From contig OX457074.1 in NCBI GenBank assembly GCA_949752795.1, positions 30,241,980 through 30,305,979 of the forward strand: a stretch of DNA of 64,000 nt, in the 5' to 3' direction. The notes beneath the pieces are model-generated. The model saw only the letters and a program-made list of their open reading frames with translations. It was not told where the DNA came from and did no database searches. Source of the DNA: Hyperoodon ampullatus. Taxonomy: Eukaryota > Chordata > Mammalia > Artiodactyla > Ziphiidae. Position 1 is the first letter of the stretch, and every line of letters begins with the position of its first letter. The position numbers and the translations under genes were made by a program. Below are positions 1-13,021 of this stretch, piece after piece.

Positions 1-577
1 CAGTCTGGCCCACGCAGGAGCCTCTGTCGACCTAACCATTTCCTCCTTACATTTAGCAGGTGTCTCTTCAATTCTTCGTGCTATTTCTTGTATTACTATA
101 GTCTTTAATCCAAAACCAGCAGTCATATCCCAATACCAAACACCATTATTTTTTTCCATTGTTTGTTTAATCTTCCCCAACTATAGTCATATTACTATAA
201 TTACCAATGTCAGTCCGAGCAGCCAGAATTGCCACACTGTTAAGAGATAGAAATCTCAACACTACATTCTTTGACCCTGCAGGAGGAAACCGAATCCTAT
301 ACCAACACCTATTTTGATTCTTTGGTCACCCTGAAGTGTGTATTCATGGCCTACCAGGGTTTGTTATAATTTCACATATCATTACATACTATTTAGGACA
401 AAAACTGCCCTTCAGCTATTTGGGAATATTATGAGTCATGTCCACTGGCTTTTTAGGATTTCTCTTGTGGGCCCATCTTATATTTACCATAAGGATAGCT
501 GTCGACTCAGTAGCATACTTTGCATCAGCTACCATAATTACTTCTATCCCTACAGGAGTAAAAGTATGTAGCCAATT

Positions 578-588
578 AGCAACTCCTT
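578..588 (+). repeat. Left target-site duplication of the SINE in COX1
   Basis: The string agcaactcctt here matches agcaactctt at 912-921 on the other side of the SINE. This is mitochondrial COX1 sequence duplicated when the SINE inserted by L1-type retrotransposition, so the SINE is younger than the NUMT. Confidence 0.8.
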
Positions 589-911
589 ATTTAATTATTT
601 TGGGGGGGGGCTGCATTGGTCTTCGTTGCTGCGCACTGGCTTTCTCTGGTTGCGGTGAGCAGGAGCTACTCTCCGTCGCCTTGCGCGGGCTTCTCATGGC
701 GGTGGCTTCTCTTGCTGCAGACCACAGGCTCTAGGCATGTGGGCTTCAGTAGTTGTGGCTCACGGGCTCTAGAGCGCAGGCTCAGTAGCTGCGGCACACG
801 GGCTTTTTGCTCTGCAGCATGTGGGATCTTCCCGGACCGGGGATCGAACCCGTGTCCCCTGCATTGGCAGGCCTATTTTTAACCACTTCGTCACCAGGGA
901 AGTCCCTGAGC
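589..911 (-). mobile_element. CHR-type tRNA-derived SINE (older, long form) inserted in the NUMT
   Basis: Read on the minus strand, the element opens with gggacttccctggtgac near 908 and runs through the tRNA-like B-box region (gggttcgatccccggtcc) to an A-rich tail at about 590-605. It is the long CHR-1-like form with the 'agcccgtgagccacaactactgaagcc' type body, read in fragments. It is the only SINE in the window that lies on the minus strand. Confidence 0.93.
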
Positions 912-960
912 AGCAACTCTTCACGGAGGTAATATTATATGAGCTCCCACTCTATTATGA

Positions 961-1125
<165 letters not shown>

Positions 1126-1477
1126 TGATTCCCACTATTCTCAGGTTACACAGTTAACTCAGCAGTAGCAAAACTCACTTCACAGGTATATTTGTAGTAG
1201 TAAATATGACTTTCTGCAGCACTTTCTCGGCCTCTCAAGGAGGTCACTACGTTAGTCTGAGTACCGTGAGGTACACACAACATGAAGTGTTTTGTCTTTA
1301 GGCTCATTCATCTCAGTAGCAGCAGTAATGCTAATAATCTTCATACTGTGAAAAGCATTTGCGTCTAAAACAAGAAGTCTCAGCAGTGGAAACTGCTACT
1401 CCTAACCTAGAATGGTTGCACGGATGCCCTCCACCATATCCTATGTTTGAAGATCCTACCTATGTAAATGTAAAATA

Positions 1478-1615
1478 AAGAAGGACTCAAGTCCTTTTCA
1501 AGCAGTTTCAAGCCAACAGCATAACAATTATGTCTTTCTCAATAAATGAGATAAAAGTTAAAAGTGATGTAACTTTGTCAAAGTTAAATTATAGGCTAAA
1601 ATAGTGTATATCTCA
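1478..1615 (+). pseudogene. Mitochondrial tRNA-Ser(UCN) and tRNA-Asp relics in NUMT
   Basis: Between the COX1 stop and the COX2 start lies the usual short tRNA interval. About 1478-1546 resembles the complement of tRNA-Ser(UCN) (tttcaagccaacagcataac, then tatgtctttctcaat). About 1550-1612 resembles tRNA-Asp (actttgtcaaagttaaatta, then ataggctaaa). Both are diverged and embedded in nuclear DNA, so no function is expected. Confidence 0.8.
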
Positions 1616-2192
1616 AAGGCATATCAATTTCATCTAGGCTCTCAAGATACAACATCACCAATTATGGAAGAACTTTTACATTTTCATAATCACACATTAA
1701 TAGTTATTTTTAAAATAAGTTCTCTAGTCCTCTATATTATTTCACTAATATTGACAACTAAACTAACTCATATACGTACAACAGATGCACAGGTAAAGAA
1801 AATGTGAATAATTTACCAGCCATTATTGTAATCTTAATTGCCCTATCATCACTGTGAATCCTTTACATGATACATGAAATCAATAACTCTTCCCAAACCA
1901 TACTAACTATGGATCAGTAATGATACTGAAGCTACAAATACACAGATTATGAAGATTTAAATGTTGACACCTCTGTAATCCCCACATCAGAGCTAAAACC
2001 AGGTGAATAATGACTAATAGAAGTCAACAACTGAGTAGTATAGAGATAGTCATTGAATATTAGTTTCATCTGAAATTGTTGTACACTCCTCAGCTGTTCC
2101 TTCTCCAGCCTAAAAAGAGCTGCTATCCCAGGACGCCTAAATTAAAGAATCCTAATACCGACAGGACCAGGCCTATGTTGTGGACAATGATC
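1616..2192 (+). pseudogene. COX2 fragment inside NUMT
   Basis: The sequence matches cytochrome c oxidase subunit II from its N-terminus, where the start codon has become AAG at about 1616. It continues through the first membrane segment region ([10 protein letters not shown], then [10 protein letters not shown]) to R-P-G-L-x-x-G-Q-C-S near 2165-2190. Frameshifts appear after about 1795 and stops follow. The C-terminal part is missing: homology ends abruptly at about 2192, which is probably the NUMT right boundary. Confidence 0.92.
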
Positions 2193-5100
2193 AGTAGAGG
2201 TCGTTTTCCTGAGTTCAAAGACAGAACAGAGGGATATGGCTGAGATATGGGGTGAATCTGGAACCCATGGGGATGCACTCTCCAAGCTCCAGGATAGGAA
2301 TGGGGCCTCTGGGGTCCCAGGACACCCACCATGCCCTCCCGAGCAGAATCTTGGCAATATTCCCTGTCAGTGATGAGGCAGCCCTAGCACTTGTCACACC
2401 CCGATGTTGTGTCCTGTGTGGGCCCCATGCTCTTGGGACCACACCCCACACTCTGCAGGTCCATTCTGCAGGGTCCTTCGTGCCTCAGGAGTAGAGACCA
2501 CACAGCAAGCAGTTTCCTCCCCAACCAGCAGGAAGAGGGAAGGGGAGCAGGGGCACCAGGGGAATCTCACTCAGACAACAACACCCCAGGGGTGCCAGCA
2601 GGGACAGTGATGATGCAGATGAGGCACAGACCAAGAGATGGGACCAGAGGGCCCAACAGGCAGCTGGTCAGGTCCTGGCTCATCTGCACGCCGGACACCT
2701 TTGTCCCTCATACACCCCCTTCCTCATACGCCCTCTCCTTAAATGCAGATTCTTCAGAGGCAAACAGTCAGAGCGTCAGACTGAAAGTCAGCTCTTCCAA
2801 AATAACCTGTCAGCAAACACTGCAGGATTTCACTCAAATGGGTGCCCTGGAGCTGAACAACTCAGGGACTGAAGTGGACATCGGTGCCAGGGGCAGTGGG
2901 AGGGGATGGGGAGTGAGACTTTCATGGTTGTGGAAGTTTGATTTTGCAAGATGAAAAGTTCTAGGGATGGTGGTGATGGCTCCACAAGAAGGTGAGTATA
3001 TCTGATGCCTCAGAAACGTGCGCTTAAAATGGTGATGATGGTAAAGGGTATGTGACGTGTGTTTTATTTCACTTAAAATAAATTCTTAAAATAATGTCTT
3101 GTTAATTGAGATTCCATTTCGACTCCCCTTCATCACAATTTTTGGAGGCCCAAACACAGTCTCCCAACTTAGGGGCCATCATGGTACCCTCACATGGCAT
3201 GTGGGGGACCATTCTTAGGGGGGTAGTCTGTGCTCACCTGACCTCTGTCCAGGGAGACCCAGGCAGTGGTGACCCCCATAGATTAGACATATGATATGAT
3301 ATGTTATTAATATTATACCACCAAGGGTTGTCACTCACCAGAACACAGAGCAGCAACCCACTCAAACATGCCTGACCTCATATGAATGTGACAAGATTAA
3401 GAGAAGAAAAGGAACCACAGGTTAATCAGGGCAACACCCTTAATGCAGAGGTTGGGACTCTCAAAGGGGACAAGACACACTGCAGGCAAAGAGCACATAT
3501 GGGGTCTCCCCATACATGTGATCCTGACCCATGCAGATGTGGTGAGACCCACAAAATCCCCACATCCTATACCTGCGGTCACACATCCACACTCACCACG
3601 GTGACCCCACCTCCCCAGAGCCTGCATCTAAAGTCACACATTCTCACTCACCAGGTGACTCCACCTCCCCAGAGCCTGCACCTGGGGGTCACACCTCCCC
3701 TTGGTCAGGACACCATGGCTCTGTTGGTGGCTCCCCTAATGTGGAAACAAGCTGGGCTCCTGGGACCTCCTGGGATGGCAAAAGAAGTGTCAGGTGGGTC
3801 TCCTCTCCCCACACTTGTCCCAGAGAAGTCCTCCTCTTTTCACTTTGGTTCTGTTGATTTTACCTGTTTTTAAAGCTTTCATGCTAGAGTTGAACACACT
3901 TCCTTGGATCTGGCAGGCTCAGTCCTTTCTTGTCTCACTTACGTGTTGAGAAAACTCACAGGACAGCAGGGCTGAAAGCCAAGGGGCAGCTTTGGACGCT
4001 TCTGAGTAGGGACAGTAGACTGGAAGGAGAGCTCAGCAGCAGCCTCAGCTGTTACCCATCGGCCTTTTGCCTGATCTGCGTGCCCTGCAATCAATTCACC
4101 AGCTAAACCTGCCTCCCTACACACCATGCACGTGCTGGTGAATTGGAATTATTGCCAGGTAGCCCTCCTGCAGATTCTCCACGAGCCCCAGGGAAGGTGA
4201 ACCTTGCCGGGATTAAGACTAAGGCCCCGACCATAGCACGGACCCTTGGGAGGACCAGGTAACCACGCTCAGAAGAGAGGCTGTTACTTAGACAAGCCCT
4301 CCTAAGCTCCAGGCCCCAGACATCAAAGCACTGACCTTCAGATGCAGGCACGGAGCTTCCCAGTACTGAGGCCAGGCCGGGTTTCTACCCAGGTTCCCAT
4401 AGTCCTAGCATACACAGAACATGGTCAGGTCTAAATCTTCTTATTATAGACAACACATGGTCAGCTCTAAACATAATCAGTAGACAGGACATGCAGAGGT
4501 CTAAATCTACTGTGTAGACAGAACTTGATCATGTTTAAACTGATCTCATAGGAGGTACAGGTCACACACATGGGTCTCTCATCTTTGGACACCCACATCA
4601 GGAAAGTGAACATAATCTTTGTCACTAAACATTTCAACAGGCAAAACCGAAATGTTACCTATATCTCTGGCCACCTGATGGTCAGGATCCACGGGTAAGC
4701 CACGAACTTCTGAGAGTGCAGCCCAGTCTGCTGCCAGGACAGACAAGAAGTGGCCTGATTCCAGCCTCCCAGGCTTCCAGGAGGCAGCCACACTGGAAGC
4801 CCAGGCAGGACAGTCCTGCATGGTCTGGGCCGGGAGATCCGGTCTGTCCATTCCGCTGGTCGATTCCGGGCGGGGCGCTCAGGGCCGCTGAGAGCCCTGC
4901 ACTCAGGTCCTGCTTCCCTGCAGCGTGTGCGTGTGCGCGTGTGCGTGTGTGTGTGTGTAGAGGGGGCGGTGGCTGACGGCTCCCATGGCTCCGGTCCCGG
5001 GCACCGCGCTGTCTTCGAGGGGAGGCACGGGGAGAGGTAGGGGCACAGAAGCCGTTGCAGAGGAGAACCCACCGCGGAACTCCTTGCACACTGGCTCGCC

Positions 5101-5690
5101 CCACCTGGTGACCCGCCTGCCCATCGTGGGCCGCATGTCATCCCCCCAGCCCCCACCCCCGAGGGCAGGGTGCCTGCTCTTTCAACAGCACAGGGTCTCA
5201 CATGAAGGAGACCCAGTGGGAGCAGTCACCCCCCACCGCTCCTGATGATGAGTTTGGGAGAATGAACCCCCTTGACTGGGCGATGGGACCCTGTGAGGAA
5301 AGAGGTGGCGGCCCCATCCAAGTCGGGGCCTGGCTGAGAGATGGGAACACAGGAGCCAAGTGCAGAGCCTGGAGGCGAGGCCAACAGGAGGGGCACCCCC
5401 AGCCTTGGCCGGGCTCTCCAACTGTGACATTGTAGCTTTAGGGGACCTGAGGCAGGTGACTGAATGTAATGGGCGTCTAAACCGGACCCTGAATGGGGCT
5501 TAAAGAAGGTGTGATGGATGTTACTGAGACAGTGACAGTCATTGGAAGACAGACTCTGTGTCAGGACATCCTGCTCCATCCATTTAAACCCCCGAGATCT
5601 GTGACCTTTACGTGACTATGCAGGATTGTTGGAGCAGGTGCGGACATATCTGGGGCACAATTCATTCTGCAACCAACTTGCAAGTGGCTC
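2193..5690. other. Intergenic DNA, no gene recognised
   Basis: Several medium open frames occur here, but none shows a recognisable domain, splice context or consistent coding character. A short imperfect internal duplication is visible at about 3600-3700, where 'ccacctccccagagcctgca' recurs about 60 bases later. About 4850-5200 is GC-rich with a short alternating GT tract at 4923-4958. I see no rRNA, tRNA or clear transposon. Confidence 0.5.
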
Positions 5691-5885
5691 CAGCAAACAC
5701 ACAGGTGTGCGCACAGGCAGGCACAGCACACACACAAACGCATGCACGTGCACAGCACAAATATATTCACACACTAGCATATGAACACACACGCACACAA
5801 ATGCCCATGCACACACTAACGTGTGCAAGTGCACATACCTATGCACATGTATGCAAACAGGCACATGCACACACATAGCACACAC
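5690..5885. repeat. Degenerate CA/CACACG microsatellite
   Basis: About 200 bases of alternating purine-pyrimidine sequence dominated by CA, with interruptions such as gcacatg and acgcatg. This is a diverged dinucleotide repeat. Confidence 0.8.
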
Positions 5886-5989
5886 ACAGGGAATAAAGTG
5901 AATACCGTAAAGCATTAATTCCTGAACACAAGTGAGGCTGACATGTATTCTTCCCTTTTTCTTAGCTTTGATGTTTTTCACAATAAAAA

Positions 5990-7330
5990 GTTTAAGAAAA
6001 AAGTTAACGGCAAATGACTTTTGATTCATAGGACTTTCCGATGTTATTCCACAAATATTATAAGACATGAGAAATGAACGTAGATATTACATGTGTCCAC
6101 TAATGGCTGAATGGAGAAGAAAAACATGGTCCATCCATACAAGGGGATGTTATTCAGCCTAAAAAGGCAATTCTGACACAGGCTGCAGCAGGGATGAACC
6201 TTGAGGGCATTATGCTCAGTGATGTAAGCCAGACACAAAAAAACCAAACAGTGTTTGATCCACTCATACAAGGCCCCTAGAGCCGTCTGAAACATAGAGA
6301 CAGAAAGTAGGATGTTGAGTGCCAGGGGCTGAGGGAGGGACAATGGGGACTGAGTGTTTAATGGGGACTGTTTCAATTTTGCAATATGAGAAAGTTCTGG
6401 AGGACGATGGCGGTCAGGTTTGCACAACAGTGCGAATTACTTCATGACCCTGAAATGTGCACTTAAAAATGGTTAAGATAGCAAATTTTATGTTATGTGT
6501 ATTTGACCACAATTTTTAAAACTTCTTTAAAAACAACAGGAAATAGTCCATGAATACCACAAGATGCACAACTTCACTAACAACCGAGGGATTAAAACCA
6601 TAAGAAAACTACTGTGCACACATCTACCAGAATGGCAGACATGAAGACACAGTATCAAATATCAGCAGGATGTGGAACAATGGAAAGCCTGGTGCGCAGC
6701 GGGGGGTGTAACCACTTCTGAAACAATCGGGCCTCAGAGAGCGAAGTCCGTGCACACAGACCCACAGTGCTCCTCCCAGCTGAACACAAACCCCCCAGCC
6801 CTGCACCAGGACACATGGACATGGACTCCGCAGCCACAGGAGCCAAACCTGAAAGAACCTGAAGGTCATCACAAGCGGATGCAGAAATGAACCGTGCACG
6901 CTCCTAGGAAGGAATATTCCACAGCAATGGAGTACATTTTGTTTAAAGGTAGTAAAACTATAAAAATTATTTTTTTTAAAAAACTATATTCACAAGAGGA
7001 AAGAATCTCATGGACACAATGCTGAGCCATCAAGAGCAATAAAGCAGCCGGCACGGTACACCCACTTACGGACTTTGGAACTAGGCAAAGCTGGGCTGCC
7101 TTATTTAGGGATGCGTGCCCGGGAATAAACTATGAGGACAAGTCACTGACACAAAATCAGGAGAACAGCTACCTCACGGTGAGGAGGAGGCTGGGACGAG
7201 GGAAGGGCACTCCTGGGTGTCCACTCATCATGTTCTGTTTCTTGATCTTTATGATTATTCTTTACATATATATAACCTAAAACTTAATATGTACTTACAG
7301 CTTATCATTTTTGTTTATTAAAAAGGGCGT
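5990..7330 (+). mobile_element. Old L1 3' fragments
   Basis: The stretch carries phrases typical of the 3' end of L1 elements: tggtccatccatacaaggg, gttattcagcctaaaaaggc, agtgatgtaagccagacac and a 'gaaagttctggaggacgatgg' block, followed by a second similar relic at 6540-7330. No open reading frame survives. The plus strand is inferred from the order of these blocks. Confidence 0.75.
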
Positions 7331-7639
7331 CTCCCCAACAAAGTAGAAGGAGACCTGCTTCTCCCAGGGAAGAAAAGGAATAGTTTCTACCAGTGAAATC
7401 TTGATACCATGGCTGCGTCAACCATCAAGCCTGACAACAATTCCCGTGAGAGGGGCACCGGGGCCACAACACTCAGAAGGAGGCTCTGGGGCCTCATATC
7501 TGGGTCACTGCCTCTGAGGAGTCCACAGCACCTAGTCAAAGTTCTCAGTCATTCTGTGCACGACCCTTTTGCCTTGGTTGCTCTGGCACAGCTCGGCCAG
7601 CACCATCGCTGGGAGAGAAAGAAGAAATGTGCAGAAGAG

Positions 7640-8221
7640 GGAACCGGGCTTCAAGCTGACCCACCTCCTTCTATGGAGATGATGCCACAGTCCCTAAGAG
7701 AGGACAGCAAGGCCATGGAGTTATTTGTAGTGAGATGGATGGACCTAAAGTCTGTCATACAGAGGGAAGTAAGTCAGAAAGAGAAAAACAAATACCATAT
7801 GCTAACACATATATATGGAACCAAAAAAAAAAAAAAAAAAGGTTCTGAAGAACCTAGGGGCAGGACAGGAATAAAGACGCAGACGTAGAGAATGGACGTG
7901 AGGACATGGGGGGTGGGGTAGGGTAAGCTGGGACGAAGTGAGAGAGTGACAGGCACATATATATATATATACACTACCAAATGTAAAATAGCTAGCTAGT
8001 GGGAAGCAGCCGCATAGCATAGGGAGATCTGCTCGGTGTTTTGTGACCACCTAGAGGGGTGGGATAGGGAGGGTGGGAGGGAGACGCAAGAGGGAGGGCA
8101 TATGGGGATATATGTATACGTATAGCTGATTCACTTTGTTATACAGCAGCAACTAACACACCATTGTGAAGCAATTATACCCCAATAAAGATGTTAAATA
8201 AAAAATAAAATAAAATAAAAA
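7640..8221 (+). mobile_element. L1 3' end with A-rich tail
   Basis: This is the terminal part of an L1: the end of ORF2 and the 3' UTR (gtgagatggatggacctaaa, gaagtaagtcagaaagagaa, ttatacagcagcaactaaca, caattataccccaataaag), ending in an AAAATAAAAT-type tail at 8190-8221. It is less decayed than the L1 relic just upstream, so it is probably a later insertion. Confidence 0.88.
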
Positions 8222-9041
8222 AGACTAGTGTCTGTTATTCATCAGGAATTCCTCAGCTTACATTCACTGAAAGTGCACTGAAATGTAGACGTAAGAAGGA
8301 AGGAGGGGTTAACGTTCACAGGACTCCCTCTGAATGCCAGAGCAACTGAGAGGCGTTTCTACCTAACCTTCTGATGGAATTTCAGTGAATGCTACATTCA
8401 GCCTCCTGATCTCCGTGTCCCACCTTGGGAGATAGGCTCTCCAGAGTGTCCTAGTTTATGCTAGGTGGGAATGGAGCCCACATCACTCTCACCCCACAGA
8501 CCACAGCCACCCCAGAAGGAGACAGACAGTGCTGGTTGGGAGGGGCCCTCTATTACCCTGAACCCACTTTGGGTTTAGAGAAGAAGAGATTACATAGAGG
8601 AAGTGGAAAACCCCAGTGTTCAAGAACACTAATTTGGAGAAATGTCATGAATCTGCCCCTAAAGAAGCCCATGAAAATGTTTGTTATTACTGGGACCAGT
8701 GAACTCAGGTCAAGACCCAGCTGCTGACTCAGGTCTCTCTCCGGGCCAAAGTCTCAGGCTCAATTTGCTCTCTTAGAGTTTACAAAATATTAGAGGGCAC
8801 CAACAAGTGGTTTTTCAAGATTTATTTTGGAGCGCTGATCAGCAACCTATCAAAGAGACCTGATGTGAGAACATCGATGCCTCTCGACCGCCCCTGATGT
8901 ACAGAAATCCGCCGTCATCTCCTGCAGACTTCTAGAACATGATATTCATCCTTGCCATCTTATTACTGATTCCATCATATATGTTGATATTACTTCTACA
9001 TTACCAATGGTTGTACAGGGGTCGGGAGGCTGGTTTGTAAT
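8222..9041. other. Intergenic; 3' flank of the ADAM-like pseudogene
   Basis: No gene or clear repeat is recognised. The part nearest 9041 would be the 3' UTR of the minus-strand ADAM-like gene. I saw no convincing polyadenylation signal to anchor its end. Confidence 0.4.
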
Positions 9042-11260
9042 TTATTTATCACCTACTATCACTTCCTTAACTCTGGAGGTCTTGACATTTTTAACATGGG
9101 TGGCCACACCAAAGAGGAGCGCAGCTATGAAGGCATAAATGCGACCAAAGACCAGTTTCCAATATAGGATCGACGCTTGGCTTGTTTTTACTGAGCGAAT
9201 TCTTCTTGAACTGGGTCCGCTGTCCATGCTCCCTCCAGGACCTCTCTTTAAGCACAGTGGAGGCTCCCAGCCTACATGGCAATGGCAATTCCTTCTATTG
9301 TTGCAAATTCCTCTATGATTGCATTTCTTAGGGGGACAGTCATAAGTTATTGCATCTATACGAGCACTGCAGGTGCTATTGAGACAGAACCTCTCAGGAG
9401 CACAGAGGGTACCACTTCTCACATGACCAACATCAGTTGTTTCTGGGGAATAGTGACTGCCTACTCCCCAACACCAGACCCCTGAGATCTTTGACTGATG
9501 GAATGAAACATGTTCCTGCAACCGGGGAACATGAGTGACATTGCTACACTGCAGCCTTCCACATTTTATGTCTGCTTCTCCGCAAGCAGCATGGTTCAAC
9601 ACCCTATCATTTCTTGTACAGTGTCAAATCGATTGGCTTTTCTATTTATTGTATAGCAGACATCATGAGCGTTAATAGCGTGTCTTCCAAAGATTTCTCT
9701 GCAGTGCGTAGTGCGGTCAGTGCAGTTTCCATGATAGCAGTAGCTTTCTTCAGTACAGGGCATTCCATCCTGCATATAAAAATCTTCCGGGCATTGACTG
9801 GTTGTTCCAAAACAGTACTCTGGAAGATCACATGTATTTTGGATTGGTCTGCAGAGTGTCCCAGGTTCAGAGTAGGCACAGTTTGTACAGCATAGTCCTT
9901 CATTACAAGTAGCCCCTTCTGCCAACATACAGCCATACTCACAGCATTTGTTGCTATAACACCGCTTGAAGGAGCCACAGTCACACTGCTCCCAATCCTC
10001 TACTATATAGTTTCCACAACGCATCTTTGTCAGGCTTTCATTAAAATAGCTCAATAGTTGTGTTAAATATACAACTGCCCCGTATTCCTACTATGTTCCA
10101 CCACTGCCCAATGGAACAATCACTGAAGGCATCTGTCAAGGCTGGGTATTTTGCCATAAGGCAGGTGCTCCTTCTCATGCAATAGCAATTATCACCATCA
10201 TACCACAGACCAAAACTTCTCCCAATGAGTTGGGTCGATACCATAGCTAATATTAAATAATGTCTGCCTAGATAACCAACGAAGAGTAGACTACGATCAG
10301 TTGTACACATAGTATAGGTCTCTGGCTCAAAATGACCTGGTCGTGGTCCATCACGAATTACTATCAAGGATGAAGTGGTTTCTGTAACTAGTCTGAAATT
10401 GTTTGCATGGTAACGAGCATATGCACCACCTGGTACTCTACAGTCACTCATGACAGTTGGATCCCTTTCATTAAATAGCACCACTGCAACTAGATAGAAC
10501 CTTACAGCAAGACCTTGTTGAAAGGAGTCCACTATACTACACATATGTACCAGGGTTTCTACACACTTAGACACATTGTTGTATACACGATACACTGAAT
10601 TAGAATATTGAAGAATCCTTTCATAATTCCCTTATGTGCTGCAAACACCCTCGCACCACTCCTGGGGGCTGCACTGACATCGGCTTCAGAGAACAGTGGG
10701 TGTCTATCCTCCTTGTGTCCCGGTCCATATGCAGGTCCCGTTGCACTGGCATCTGCCACTATCTGAGAAACCACATGTTCAAACCTTTCCGAATCCTTGA
10801 GGGGTTTGATTTCATACGCAAGGTCATCCAACTTCATAATACCTTCAAGACCCCCATAGCACGTGTCCATGGTGACCATGGAAAAAGGAATCTCCTCCAG
10901 GTAGCCAAGGTAGTAACAATCTGAAGGGACGAAGGGGTAGTCCATCTGCAAGGCTCCTTGGTCATCCTGAGTCATCAGCAGCAGGTGTACAGGCCAAAAT
11001 AACTTCTTACGCCGCATGTGGATAACGTGCCTCTGGCCCCCAAAACGCAGGCTGTAGGAGAGCCAGCCTGGCGTCTGAACACCCTTGCCTCGGTGCAACT
11101 CCTTCCTGGGTATCACCAACTCCGAAGAGATGTAGCGCCATGAGGGACGGCCTTGAGAGCACTGGACTGGAGCCAGTACTGCCCAGAGTCCAAGCAGCAA
11201 GATGGCTGCCCCCAGAGTGACCTGGCCCACTGCCAGCCTTGGGGCCCTGCTCAGGGACAT
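9042..11260 (-). pseudogene. ADAM6: Single-exon ADAM-family pseudogene, most like ADAM6
   Basis: ADAM6 in rodents is a sperm-surface ADAM, intronless, within the IGH locus. Four successive minus-strand frames make up one protein: 11260-10559 (signal peptide with hydrophobic core G-A-A-I-L-L-L-G-L-W, then prodomain), 10595-10041 (metalloprotease-like), 10054-9596 (disintegrin with dense Cys pattern and the L-P-E-Y-C block) and 9602-9042 (Cys-rich, EGF-like at about 9335-9252, membrane segment at about 9150-9100, short tail). The frame changes near 10595, 10050 and 9600, so at least three indels break it. The zinc site (10232-10197) reads QLIGRSFGLWYD where active ADAMs have HExxHxxGxxHD, so the protein was already non-catalytic. 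The linked IGHV pseudogenes support ADAM6 over other intronless ADAMs. Sequencing error could mimic one lesion but hardly three. Confidence 0.8.
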
Positions 11261-12650
11261 CTGCCAATGAGTTAAAAGCAGGATCCCACAGGAGCCAGGT
11301 CTACACCATCTGCTGTGGCCACTTCCTACAAAGGAGACAGTGACAGAGAATAAGAGGTCGCTGGGTGGGTCTCCTAATGGGATTAGGTAACAGTGCCAGG
11401 GTGTGGCAGTGGATAGGTCTGGATATGAACTCAGCCAGCGCTGAGGTGGGAGAGCGGAGGACTATGTCCATGAGTGCTACCATGGAATTGAGGGCTTACT
11501 GGGTCAGCATCTAGAGCAGGAGTAATCGTTCCTCAATGCTCTGTAAAACCCTTCAGAGTCCACCATCTGATGCTCCCTTAATTATCAGATTTTATTTTCC
11601 TCGCCCCAGCGGGTGAGAAGAGACACTGCTCCTGGCCACGTGAGAGCCCCAGGGGGTGTTCCCTCTAGTCCTTTTCTGCGTTTCTTTCCTGGACAGTGGT
11701 AGGTTCCTCCTATGCACGTGCTGATCCCTTCTCTCTGTTGGTTCCCAATTGTGAGAGAACAAATATTTCACTCCTGTGAAATTTTGTACTTGTTTTGAGG
11801 GGAGGAAAAAAATCTAGTACCAGGTCATGATCAGAAGAAAAATTTCATTGTCCTCCAGACTATGAATATTTCCCTTTTAATTTACAAACATAGTCCTGCA
11901 ATTTAAACCGAATGTGATCGGGGATGAACTTCCACGGTAGGACATTGACTCCTTGCCTTCTGCCTGCCGTTCTGTATTCCTCCCCGTCCCAACTGGGCCT
12001 GCTCATCCCTGATGGATCTAACACATCGGCTAATTTTCCCCTCCAAGAGGGCGAGAGTTGGACGCTCTTTCACTTCCACATTAGGGTTTTCACAGAGCAC
12101 AGGCTGAGGGTAATTGACCCATAAAAATCTAATGATGTTTCCCTTACCCCCCTGTGCAGTCCCAGGGCTTCACTCTAAGTGCTCACAGCTCTGCTCTCTC
12201 AAACGAATTCCCACTGACCTTCTGAATGTTAATTCTACTCTTTTAATTTATACCCTGTACAAGATGATGTACTCTTTTCCCTCTATTCACCATTTAATTA
12301 TGCTTACACATATGGCTTTTACCTTTTTGCTTCTCATTTCTTTCTTCTTCTCCCATCTTCTATATGGGCCTGTTTTCATTTTACTGTAAAATTATATCTC
12401 ATAATCTCCTTTGGTGCCTGTTAGTTGACAATGGACTCTAACTTGTTTTTTCATACTATGTCTTCCATTAAAGTACTTTCTTCAGCATGAAGTGCTTTCT
12501 TAAGGCCCAGTTTCATAGGTACAGTACTACAGACTTGCAATAATTCCCCCTCAGAATCCGGAGGCCACAAGCCCTTCTGTCTGCCTACACATCATGATGA
12601 GAAGTATGACTTAACTGCTATCTTAAACCACTTGAAGAGAATCAGACTTT
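11261..12650. other. Intergenic between ADAM-like and IGHV relics
   Basis: Mostly unremarkable AT-rich DNA. The part just right of 11260 would be the promoter and 5' UTR of the ADAM-like pseudogene. No TATA box or CpG island is evident. No gene is recognised. Confidence 0.4.
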
Positions 12651-12719
12651 TCCTTCAGAAGTGGGATGATGGGATGAGGCCATGTGCCTGTGTGACTCAG
12701 GATTTTTCTCTCTTCCAAG

Positions 12720-13021
12720 GTACCCAGGCTGAGAACCACATTGTACAAAGGCATGAGGGAGAGGTGGTCTCCATGGAGAGGCTCACCCTCACCTGGGTCA
12801 TCTACATGTTCCCAATTTCAAAATATTCCCTGTGGTGGATCCACATTCACCCAGGGAAGGGGCTGGAGCAGCTGCTGTGGCCTGGGCTCAGGGGCACACT
12901 CAGGACAGCATGACCTCCAGTCCTGAGTCACCATCTCCAGGGACACAACCAAGAAGCAAGTGTTCTCACAGCTGTGCAGTTCCAAGGCCAGGAGTGCAGG
13001 CAGGTACAGCTGTGTCTGAGA
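12720..13021 (+). pseudogene. IGHV pseudogene A (clan II / IGHV4-like)
   Basis: This is the V exon of an immunoglobulin heavy-chain variable segment, preceded by a pyrimidine-rich acceptor (tttttctctcttccaag, ending at 12719). Framework 2 is preserved as W-I-H-x-H-P-G-K-G-L-E-Q-L (about 12835-12880). Framework 3 reads V-T-I-S-R-D-T-T-K-K-Q-V-F-S-Q-L (12927-12974), and the second cysteine follows as Y-S-C at 13005-13013. Lesions include a stop where framework 3 normally has Arg (TGA at 12924-12926, consistent with CGA decay), a stop right after the C-V end, frame loss in framework 1 and CDR2, and no clear leader exon. It cannot encode a domain. Confidence 0.82.

Noticed and set aside
1604..1807. 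67-codon frame resembling an intact COX2 N-terminus
   Set aside because: It is part of the NUMT; the frame breaks soon after and the mitochondrial code would be needed.
2391..2954. 187-codon frame right of the NUMT
   Set aside because: No recognisable domain or signal; compositionally unremarkable and without splice context.
5612..6068. Cys/Val/His-rich open frames around the CA tract
   Set aside because: They come from CA/TG dinucleotide repeat and L1 tail; no domain.
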